A DNA stretch of 36,580 bases from Actinomycetota bacterium (GTDB taxonomy: Bacteria; Actinomycetota; Thermoleophilia; Gaiellales; Gaiellaceae): positions 1-36,580 of the forward strand of contig JACDAN010000022.1 of the NCBI GenBank assembly GCA_013695385.1, read 5' to 3'. The notes beneath the pieces are model-generated. The model was not told the DNA's origin and searched no databases. It was given only the letters and a program-made list of their open reading frames with translations. A program made the translations under genes and the position numbers. How positions within the stretch are numbered: the first letter of the stretch is position 1; every line of letters begins with the position of its first letter. Positions 9,083 through 21,642 of this stretch are shown here, one piece after another.

Positions 9083-9123
9083 CGCCACCTTCCGGGCACG
9101 ACAAGGGAGGTCGAAGTCAGGGC

Positions 9124-10473
9124 GTGGAACGACAGCAGTTGCTCACTGCAGAGGATCTGTGGACCGAGGTTTCAGAGCGGCTGCGAGCGGCGCTCAACGA
9201 CAAGACCTACCAGACGTGGTTCTCGGAGGCCGGGGGGGTCGACCTCTCCGATGAGTCGTTCGTGCTCGCCGTCCCGAACGACTTCACACGCGACTGGATC
9301 GAGGGTCACTTCCTCGGGTTGATCGATGCGGCCGTTCGGGACGCCACGGGCGAGGAGCGGCGGGTCGACCTCAGCGTTCGCCAGGTCGAGGGCAACAGTG
9401 AGGCACCGGAGACCGATCTCGGTCCCGCTGCCCCGCCGAGGACCGAGGGGCTGAACCCGAAGTACACGTTCGACTCGTTCGTCATCGGATCGTCGAACCG
9501 GTTCGCCCACGCGGCGGCCCTCGCAGTCGCCGAAGCCCCGGCGCAGGCCTACAACCCGCTTTTCATCTACGGGGGCACAGGGCTAGGGAAGACACACCTC
9601 CTGCAGGCGATCGGCCAGTACGTCGGCGAGCACTCGCGCGACCTCTCCGTCTGCTACGTCACGAGCGAGCGCTTCATGAACGATTTCATCAACTCGCTCC
9701 GCGACAAGCGGATCGAGGGCTTCAAGCAGCGCTACCGCACCTTCGGCGTGCTCTTGATCGACGACATCCAGTTCCTCGAGAACAAGGAGCGGATCCAGGA
9801 GGAGTTCTTCCACACCTTCAACACACTGTACGAAGCCGGAAAACAGATCATCATCTCGTCCGACCGGCCGCCACGTCAGATCGCGACACTGGAGCAACGG
9901 CTCCGATCCCGCTTCGAGTGGGGGCTGATGACCGACATTCAACCCCCTGACCTCGAGACGAGGATCGCCATCCTCCAGAAGAAAGTGCGCGCCGACGGGA
10001 TCCAGGTCGACGATCCCCAACTCCTGACGTTCATTGCCAGCCGGGTCTCGTCGAACATTCGAGAGTTGGAGGGTGCGCTGACGCGTGTGGTCGCTTTCTC
10101 GTCCCTGACGGGCCGGCTTATGACCGCCGAGCTCGCGCAGGATGTGCTTCGAGACGTCTTCCCTCAGGGTGAGGCGCCCGAAGTCTCGATCGAGCGGATC
10201 CAGGACCTGGTTTCCGACCGTTTCAGCATGTCCAAAGAGGAGCTCATCAGCGACCGCCGCTCGCAGAACATCGTCTACCCCCGGCAGGTTGCGATGTATC
10301 TCTCGCGAGAGCTCACCGACTCCTCGCTCCCGCGCATCGGGAGGCACTTTGGCGGTCGCGACCACACGACCGTCATCCACGCCACGTCCAAGATCGCACG
10401 ATTGATTCGCGAGGACAGGTCTGTGTACAACTTGGTGCAAGAGTTGACTGCGCGCATCAAACAGGCCGGCTGA
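9124..10473 (+). CDS. dnaA: chromosomal replication initiator DnaA
   Basis: [30 protein letters not shown]...[18 protein letters not shown]...[25 protein letters not shown]...[14 protein letters not shown] signature; GTG start. Confidence 0.98.
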   Translation: MERQQLLTAEDLWTEVSERLRAALNDKTYQTWFSEAGGVDLSDESFVLAVPNDFTRDWIEGHFLGLIDAAVRDATGEERRVDLSVRQVEGNSEAPETDLGPAAPPRTEGLNPKYTFDSFVIGSSNRFAHAAALAVAEAPAQAYNPLFIYGGTGLGKTHLLQAIGQYVGEHSRDLSVCYVTSERFMNDFINSLRDKRIEGFKQRYRTFGVLLIDDIQFLENKERIQEEFFHTFNTLYEAGKQIIISSDRPPRQIATLEQRLRSRFEWGLMTDIQPPDLETRIAILQKKVRADGIQVDDPQLLTFIASRVSSNIRELEGALTRVVAFSSLTGRLMTAELAQDVLRDVFPQGEAPEVSIERIQDLVSDRFSMSKEELISDRRSQNIVYPRQVAMYLSRELTDSSLPRIGRHFGGRDHTTVIHATSKIARLIREDRSVYNLVQELTARIKQAG

Positions 10474-10535
10474 TCCGTGGAGTACTCAGATCTGCTCCGC
10501 GGCGCCTGTGTAGCGTCACCGTTTCCCCCCAACAG

Positions 10536-10624
10536 GCGTCCACAAAGAGATCGCTGTCACAGGGCGGAAACGTGCCAGTATCCCCGTGTTCCACACTCTC
10601 TACAGCTACTACTAGCTTTTCTTA
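10536..10624 (+). other. oriC: candidate oriC core: weak DnaA boxes, DnaA-trio-like CTA repeats and AT-rich segment in the dnaA-dnaN intergenic region
   Basis: GCGTCCACA (10536-10544), TGTTCCACA (10587-10595), CTACAGCTACTACTA (10600-10614) followed by CTTTTCTTAATGG. Confidence 0.6.
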
Positions 10625-11752
10625 ATGGTTGAAACTGAAGTAATGACCGGGAGTGCCTTGAAGATCTCCTGCGCTCGTGACGAGCTCCTCAGGCAGCTCG
10701 CGATCGTCTCGCGGGCAGCCTCGGCGCGAACGACCGTCCAGGTGCTCGCAGGCATCCTTCTGCGCGCAGAGGCCGACAAGCTCGAACTGGCCGCAACCGA
10801 CATGGAGATTTCGGTTCGCTCGTCGCTCGATGCGCAGGCCGAGACCGAGGGCGCGGTGGTTGTTCCCGGCAAGCTTCTCGCCGATCTCGTCCGGCTCTTG
10901 CCTGCTGCAGAGGTGTCGGTCGAGCACCGCCTCGGTGAAGGGATCGTCGAGATCGTCAGCGGAGCCGCCACGTACAGGCTGAACACGTACAACGCCGAGG
11001 ATTTCCCCCGCCTGCCAGAAACCGGCGGCGACCTAGTCGCCGTCGATGCGGAGGCGTTCCTGGAGACAGCGGGTCGCGTCAGCCGCGCAGCATCCAGGGA
11101 CGAGTCGCGACCGGTTCTCACCGGCGTCCTTGTCCGTTTCGAGGGACAGAGCCTCGTGATGGCCGCAACCGATTCCTACCGGTTGGCCGTCAAGGAGACG
11201 CCGATGGCATCGGGCGGCCCCGATCTGGACGCGATCGTCCCGGCACGGGCGCTCGCCGAGGTCATGCGGATCGCACAGGGAACCGACGGTCTCCAGATCG
11301 GCGTGCGGGAGAACCAGGTGCTCTTCGCCGTTGACGGCATCCTGCTCACCACCAGGCGGATCGAAGGGCAGTTTCCAAACTATCGCCAGTTGCTGCCCGA
11401 GACCTTCGAGCATGAAGTGGTGCTTCCCCGGGACGAACTCCTCGACGTCGTTCGCCGGGTGTCGGTGATGGCGCAGCGGAACGCCCCCTTGCGGATGCGG
11501 TTCGCCGAAGGGGAGCTGACCGTGTCCGCTCAAACCCAGGACGTCGGCGAGGGTAGGGAAACGCTCCCGGCACCGTTTTCGGCCGAGCCGCTCGAAATCG
11601 GGTTCAACGCCGAGTTCCTCCGCGACGGTGTGGAGTCCGTCCACGGCGACGAGCTGCGCCTAAAGCTCATCAGCCCATTGCGGCCCGCCGTGATCCAGGG
11701 AGAGTCCGGTGACTTCTCGTATCTGATCATGCCGATCCGGCTCGCCGGTTAG
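10625..11752 (+). CDS. dnaN: DNA polymerase III beta clamp
   Basis: LKISCARDELLRQLAIVSRAASARTTVQVLAGILLRAEADKLELAATDMEISVR...; C-terminal YLIMPIRLAG. The alternative ATG at 10643 (MTGSALKIS) fits family N-termini as well or better. Confidence 0.97.
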   Translation: MVETEVMTGSALKISCARDELLRQLAIVSRAASARTTVQVLAGILLRAEADKLELAATDMEISVRSSLDAQAETEGAVVVPGKLLADLVRLLPAAEVSVEHRLGEGIVEIVSGAATYRLNTYNAEDFPRLPETGGDLVAVDAEAFLETAGRVSRAASRDESRPVLTGVLVRFEGQSLVMAATDSYRLAVKETPMASGGPDLDAIVPARALAEVMRIAQGTDGLQIGVRENQVLFAVDGILLTTRRIEGQFPNYRQLLPETFEHEVVLPRDELLDVVRRVSVMAQRNAPLRMRFAEGELTVSAQTQDVGEGRETLPAPFSAEPLEIGFNAEFLRDGVESVHGDELRLKLISPLRPAVIQGESGDFSYLIMPIRLAG

Positions 11753-11769
11753 GCCAGAGCGCCCGCCGG

Positions 11770-12837
11770 CTGATCGTCGAGACGCTTTCGCTTCGCGAGT
11801 ACCGCTCGTACTCACGGCTCGAGCTGCGGCTTACGCCGGGAATCGTGCTCGCAGTCGGGTCGAACGGGGCAGGCAAGACAAACCTCCTCGAGAGCCTTCA
11901 CGTCGCAACGCAGGGGTTCTCGCCGCGAACGCGCTCCGACGCACAGTTGATCCGTTTCGGTGAGGCCGGGGCACTAGTGGCGGTCACCGGGGAGCATCGC
12001 GGCTCCTCTGTCGCCGTGGAGGTGACGCTCCGGCCGGGGGAGGCCAAGCGCGCGCGGCTGAACGGGGCGTCCCTGCGCGCTGCGGAGGAGCTTCGCACCC
12101 GGCTCCCGACGCTCGTCTTCACCCCGGACCGGCTGGTGATCGTGAAGGGTGGCCCTGCCGTCCGACGGGCCTACTTCGACAGGACGTTGGGCCGGCTCTT
12201 TCCGAGCCGGGCAGCCATGTCTGCCGACTACGCCTCCACGCTTGCTCAGCGGAATGGGGCGCTACGCCGGGTGGCTGCGGGCTTTTCACCCCGCGACGCG
12301 CTCGAGCCGTGGACGGGCCGCATCGCGGAACTCGGAGCCGCGCTCGTTTCCGCTCGAAGCGAGCTCGTCGCGCTGCTCTCACCGGCGTTTGCAAGGGCCG
12401 CCTCCGCGCTTCGGCTGGAGGATGCTGAGCTTCGGTACGAGGGCACCGCCGCTTCGCCTGAGGAACTGGAGGCCCGCGTGGAGCAGGACCTCGCGCGTGG
12501 ATCTACCGGTGCTGGCCCACACCTCCATGACATCGCGATCGTGGCCGGCGAGCGCGACCTTAGGAGCTTCGGTTCGCAGGGCGAGCAGCGCCTTGCGGTC
12601 CTGTCCCTGTTGCTTGCCGAGGTCGATCTCCTCGCCGAGCGAGGCTCGGCGCCCCCTCTGCTCCTCCTCGACGATGTCCTCTCCGAGCTGGATCCCGAGC
12701 GTCGCGCGATTCTGGCCGCCACGATTCGCCGAAGTGGCGCCCAGGCGCTCCTGACCGCTACTTCAGCCGGTGCCCTTCCGGTCGATCCCGACGTGCTGAT
12801 TCGCGTGACGCCCGGGCAGGCGGTGGCCTCCGCGTGA
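11770..12837 (+). CDS. recF: DNA replication/repair protein RecF
   Basis: (L)IVETLSLREYRSYSRLELRLTPGIVLAVGSNGAGKTNLLESLHVATQGFSPRT...SFGSQGEQRLAVLSLLLAE...PLLLLDDVLSELDPERR. The track starts at GTG 11845, but RecF-like sequence extends upstream to a CTG at 11770. Confidence 0.93.
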   Translation: MIVETLSLREYRSYSRLELRLTPGIVLAVGSNGAGKTNLLESLHVATQGFSPRTRSDAQLIRFGEAGALVAVTGEHRGSSVAVEVTLRPGEAKRARLNGASLRAAEELRTRLPTLVFTPDRLVIVKGGPAVRRAYFDRTLGRLFPSRAAMSADYASTLAQRNGALRRVAAGFSPRDALEPWTGRIAELGAALVSARSELVALLSPAFARAASALRLEDAELRYEGTAASPEELEARVEQDLARGSTGAGPHLHDIAIVAGERDLRSFGSQGEQRLAVLSLLLAEVDLLAERGSAPPLLLLDDVLSELDPERRAILAATIRRSGAQALLTATSAGALPVDPDVLIRVTPGQAVASA

Positions 12838-13304
12838 TGCCCGAGCGCATCGACGGCGACGTTCGCCGTGAGCTCGGCCGGTTCGGCCCAGCCGGCGCGA
12901 TGGCGGAGATCGTCGCCGCCTGGCCGGAGGCCGTGGGTAACTCGATCTCGCGGAACGCCTGGCCCGCGCGCGTCGCGAGGGACAGGACGCTCCATGTGAA
13001 CACGAGCTCAGCCGCATGGTCATTCGAGCTCGGCATGCTCGAGGAAAAGATCCGCGGCCGCCTGTCTGCGGCCCTCGACGCGAAAGCAGCGCCCGCAAAG
13101 CTGCGGTTTGCCCCGGGGCCTCTCCCGGAGACTTCGTCGCACGACCCCGAGGACGATCGCCCCACGCCCCCGACGGTGACCGGGCAGCACCGGCAGGCGG
13201 GCGAGGAGCTCGCCGCGTCGATCTCGGATGAAAATCTGCGCAAAATCGTTGCACGGGCGGCCGCGATCAGCCTCGCAAAGCCCGCAGACGACCGCCCGGT
13301 TTGA
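12834..13304 (+). CDS. DUF721 (DciA-like) family protein
   Basis: Position between recF and gyrB plus the IVAAWPEAVGNSISRNAWPARVARDRTLHVNTSSAAWSFELGMLEEKIRGRL pattern; overlaps the recF stop. Confidence 0.85.
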   Translation: MMPERIDGDVRRELGRFGPAGAMAEIVAAWPEAVGNSISRNAWPARVARDRTLHVNTSSAAWSFELGMLEEKIRGRLSAALDAKAAPAKLRFAPGPLPETSSHDPEDDRPTPPTVTGQHRQAGEELAASISDENLRKIVARAAAISLAKPADDRPV

Positions 13305-13310
13305 TAGACT
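13302..13310 (+). promoter_or_regulatory. candidate extended -10 (TGATAGACT) upstream of gyrB
   Basis: TGNTANNNT about 42 nt before the gyrB TTG; predicted TSS near 13317. Confidence 0.4.
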
Positions 13311-13312
13311 GA

Positions 13313-18281
<4,969 letters not shown>

Positions 18282-18396
18282 GTTTCCGCGCTCGGCGCGG
18301 CAGATTCACGCCGTTGTCGCAGTCTTCCTCTAGCAAAGTCGGAGCTTCGCGGTTACATTCTGCGAGGGGTCGGACCCATTCGAACAGAGGTGTCGT

Positions 18397-18711
18397 ATGT
18401 CTCCAAGCACGCAAGCTGACCTTCTCGAGCCAATCGATCTCGCCAAGCATTTCGGGAAGGTCGAGCTGTACCTCGGCCAGGTTTGTCAGATTGCGGGCAT
18501 CTCGAAGATGCAGCTGGACTACTGGACGAACAAGGCCAGGATCCCGACGAAGGGCCGGAAGCAGCGGATCTACGACATGGATGCTGTCGAGACGGTGATG
18601 CTCATCAAGCAGGCGAAGGACAAAGGCCTGAACCTCGGCGCGGCCATCGACGCCGCTCGCCGCTTCCGCGAACGCGAGCAGCCCGGGCCGCAGGCCACCG
18701 TTACCCCCTGA
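18397..18711 (+). CDS. MerR-family-like helix-turn-helix regulator
   Basis: YLGQVCQIAGISKMQLDYWTNKARIPTKGRKQRIYDMDAVETVMLIKQAKDKGLNLGAAIDAAR; SD GAGGTG before the ATG. Confidence 0.8.
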   Translation: MSPSTQADLLEPIDLAKHFGKVELYLGQVCQIAGISKMQLDYWTNKARIPTKGRKQRIYDMDAVETVMLIKQAKDKGLNLGAAIDAARRFREREQPGPQATVTP

Positions 18712-19504
18712 GCGCCTCCGCCGCCCGCTCGGGCGGTACCACGTTCACGTAGAGGCCCGCTCCGAGCTCGACTCCTGCGAGCGCGGTGAGCCGTGGAACG
18801 AAGTGCAGATGCTGCGGATCCGTCGCATGGAGCCAGGCGTTCCAGGCGAACGGCCCCTCGGCCTTGCGGACTCGACCGACGAGGTCGCGAAGCGCGCCGA
18901 GCAGGTCGGCGAGCGTTCCTCCGAGAACGAGGCTTTCGTAGGGCGATGCGCCGGCGTAGTGGATGACGGCGACTGCGCCGTTTCGCTCGAGCACACGCAG
19001 GTCGTCGTGCCGGAGCAGCTCGTCGAGCGCGCTGCGGTCTTCCGCAGCAACGGGCGGGGGAACTCGGTCCAGCACGACGAGCTGCGAATGGCTGTGAGGG
19101 AGACTCGAGCCGGCGAGCCGTCCTTCGTTGATCAACGCGTGCACGTAGCCGAACCCGTCGGCAGCGGCTGCGTCGATGCGGTGCTGCCAGGCCTCGGCGA
19201 GCGACGCGATCTGGGTGTCGCCAAGGTCCGCGAAGCAGCGGACGTGGTCGGGAGAGTGGACGACGACTTCCTGGCGATCGAACGCCGGATAGAGGTTAGG
19301 AACGACCCGGACGCGCCACGGATCGCCGATCCTGAGCGTTTCGGGGGGCGTGCGGTCCTCGCGGCCCACACAGAAAGGACAGCGCTCGAGCTCCTCGGGC
19401 GTCGCCTCCTCCGGCGGCGGCAACCAGGCTCCGGGGCGGGCTCCACGGCCGGGAGCGAAGACGATACCGCGACCCGTCAAGGGGTCTTCGCGGAAGTCGG
19501 TCAG
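18701..19504 (-). CDS. GalT-like galactose-1-phosphate uridylyltransferase / HIT-superfamily protein
   Basis: (L)[24 protein letters not shown]...[17 protein letters not shown]...[13 protein letters not shown]...[29 protein letters not shown]. The track start (TTG 19480) cuts inside DPLTGR; a CTG at 19504 is proposed. Confidence 0.8.
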   Translation of the reverse strand: MTDFREDPLTGRGIVFAPGRGARPGAWLPPPEEATPEELERCPFCVGREDRTPPETLRIGDPWRVRVVPNLYPAFDRQEVVVHSPDHVRCFADLGDTQIASLAEAWQHRIDAAAADGFGYVHALINEGRLAGSSLPHSHSQLVVLDRVPPPVAAEDRSALDELLRHDDLRVLERNGAVAVIHYAGASPYESLVLGGTLADLLGALRDLVGRVRKAEGPFAWNAWLHATDPQHLHFVPRLTALAGVELGAGLYVNVVPPERAAEALRG

Positions 19505-20277
19505 CTCGGGCTGTCGCCGCGGCCGGGGTTCAGGAACGGCGTGAAGAGCTCGATCGGCAGCGGCAGGATGATCGTCGACGACCGCTCCGAGCTGATCTCC
19601 AGCATCGTCTGGAGGAAGCGGAGCTGGAGCGACATCGGGTTCTCCGCGAGCACCAGCGCGGCGTTCTTCAGCTGCTCGGAGGCCTGGAACTCGCCCTCCG
19701 CGGCGATGACCTTCGCGCGGCGCTCGCGCTCGGCCTCGGCCTGGCGCGCCATCGCTCGCTGCATCCCGCCGGGGATCTCGACGTCCTTGACCTCCACGAT
19801 CGAGACCTTGACGCCCCAGGGGGAGGTGGATTCGTCGATAATCCGCTGCAGGATCTCGTTGATCTTGTCGCGCTCGGAGAGAAGCTCGTCGAGCATGTGC
19901 TGGCCGAGGACGCTTCGGAGCGTGGTCTGCGAGATCTGCGACGTCGCCACCATGAAGTTCTCGATCTGGACGATCGCCTTCTCCGGGTCGATGATCCGGA
20001 AATAGGCAACGGCGTTCACGCGGACCGGGACGTTGTCCTTCGTGATCACCTCTTGCGGCGGGACGTTGAGCGTCACCGTGCGCAGGTCGACCCGGACCAT
20101 CTTGTCGATGATCGGGATCAGCAGGAAGAGGCCCGGCCCCTTTGGCGGCGACTTCAGCCGCCCGAGGCGGAAGATGACCCCCCGTTCGTACTCCCGGGCG
20201 ACCCGGACCGCCGCCGAGAGCAGCAGGATGACGACCAGGGCGACCGCCGCGAGGCCGATGAGGACGCCGATGCTCAC
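19501..20277 (-). CDS. SPFH/band-7 slipin (stomatin-like)
   Basis: [68 protein letters not shown]...[42 protein letters not shown]. Confidence 0.93.
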   Translation of the reverse strand: MSIGVLIGLAAVALVVILLLSAAVRVAREYERGVIFRLGRLKSPPKGPGLFLLIPIIDKMVRVDLRTVTLNVPPQEVITKDNVPVRVNAVAYFRIIDPEKAIVQIENFMVATSQISQTTLRSVLGQHMLDELLSERDKINEILQRIIDESTSPWGVKVSIVEVKDVEIPGGMQRAMARQAEAERERRAKVIAAEGEFQASEQLKNAALVLAENPMSLQLRFLQTMLEISSERSSTIILPLPIELFTPFLNPGRGDSPS

Positions 20278-20286
20278 GCTCGGATC

Positions 20287-21573
20287 CTACGCGCGAGCGA
20301 CCCTGAGGGTCAGCGCCTCGTCCAGACCCTCGACCCTGACGGCCTGACCGGCCCCGATCGGATCTCCTGTGGTGCGGGCATGCCAGAGCTCGCCGTGAAC
20401 GAAGACGAGGCCGACCGGGTCGACCGCCTGGCGCACGACGCCGACCTCGCCGATCAGCTGCTCCTGTCCCGTGACCACCCCGGCGCGGCGCGCCTGGACG
20501 ATCTTGGCGACCATCAACGCCGTCATCACCGCCATCGTCGTGCCGATCCCGAGAGCTACGTAGAGCGAGACCTCGTACGAGTCTCCGGCAGGGTCGAAGA
20601 GCATCAGCGAGCCGACGACGAAGCTCGCGGAGCCCGCGAGCGCGAGCGCGCCATGACTCGCAACGAACATCTCGGCCGCAAAGAACGCGAATGCCAGCAG
20701 CATCAGGAGCAGGCCGGCCCAGCTGATCGGGAGGATCTGCAGGCCGAAGAGGCCGACGATCAGCGAGATCGCTCCAACGGTCCCCGGGAAGATCAAGCCG
20801 GGGCTCCAGAGCTCCACCGTGAGCCCGAGAACGCCGAGTGACATGAGGAGCACGATCAGGTTCGGGTCGATCAGCGTGTCGAGGATCTGCTTCCAGAGGG
20901 ACATCTCGACCCGGTCAATGGTGGCGCCGGAGGTCTGCAGCACCTTTCGGTCGGGCTTCGTCGTCCGGCCGTCGACCTGCTCCAGCAGGGCGGGAAGCGA
21001 CGGGGCTATGACGTCGATGACGTTCATCTCCAATGCCTGTCGCGCGGTGAGGTTGTCGGCTTTTCGAACCGCCTCCTCGGCCCAGTCGCCGTTCCGTCCG
21101 TGCTCCTCGGCGAGCGCCCTGAGCGATTTGGCCGCGTCGTTCACGACCTTGCGCTTCAGGTCTGACGGAATCTCGCCGCCGCCGCTCGAGACGGGTGTGG
21201 AGGAGCCGAGGTTGGACGTAGGCGCCATCGCCAGGAGGTCGGCTGCCTGGCCGATCCAGACTCCGGCGGATGCGGCACGGGCCCCTTCCGGGGAGACGTA
21301 GACGAGCACGGGGACTCGGGATGCGAGCTCCGCCTGGTAGATGTCCTTCATCGCGTCGGCCAGCCCCCCGGGAGTGTCGAGCAGGATCACGACGGCGCTG
21401 TACCGCTCCTCGTTCGCGCGCTCTATCTGATCGATGACGTAGTCGGCCGTGACCGGGTTCACGTCATTCGAGAACTCGACCGCGAGAACGCGCGGAGTCG
21501 CGGCGGCGGTCGCAGGAACCAGCGCTGCGCTGGCCAATGCGGTCAAAACGCCCCGCAGAATGCGGCTTTTCAC
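20287..21573 (-). CDS. NfeD-family membrane serine protease (ClpP-class domain + NfeD)
   Basis: Signal peptide; AVVILLDTPGGLADAMKDIYQAELASRVPVLVYVSPEGARAASAGVWIGQAADLLAMAPTSNLGSSTPV; C-terminal TM array and OB-like GEVGVVRQAVDPVGLVFVHGELWHARTTGDPIGAGQAVRVEGLDEALTLRV. Confidence 0.93.
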   Translation of the reverse strand: MKSRILRGVLTALASAALVPATAAATPRVLAVEFSNDVNPVTADYVIDQIERANEERYSAVVILLDTPGGLADAMKDIYQAELASRVPVLVYVSPEGARAASAGVWIGQAADLLAMAPTSNLGSSTPVSSGGGEIPSDLKRKVVNDAAKSLRALAEEHGRNGDWAEEAVRKADNLTARQALEMNVIDVIAPSLPALLEQVDGRTTKPDRKVLQTSGATIDRVEMSLWKQILDTLIDPNLIVLLMSLGVLGLTVELWSPGLIFPGTVGAISLIVGLFGLQILPISWAGLLLMLLAFAFFAAEMFVASHGALALAGSASFVVGSLMLFDPAGDSYEVSLYVALGIGTTMAVMTALMVAKIVQARRAGVVTGQEQLIGEVGVVRQAVDPVGLVFVHGELWHARTTGDPIGAGQAVRVEGLDEALTLRVARA

Positions 21574-21582
21574 GGTGTAAAG

Positions 21583-21588
21583 ATGCTA
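21583..21588 (-). promoter_or_regulatory. candidate -10 (TGATAGCAT) 9 nt before the nfeD GTG
   Basis: Minus strand TTGATAGCATCTTTACACC-GTG. Confidence 0.4.
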
Positions 21589-21642
21589 TCAAGGGCCCTT
21601 GCGACCACCTCTCGACACTGCGACCCTAGGGCGGGGTCGCTG

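Noticed and set aside
10507-10515. TGTGTAGCG as a reverse DnaA box
   Set aside because: Too many mismatches to TGTGGATAA or TGTGGACAA.
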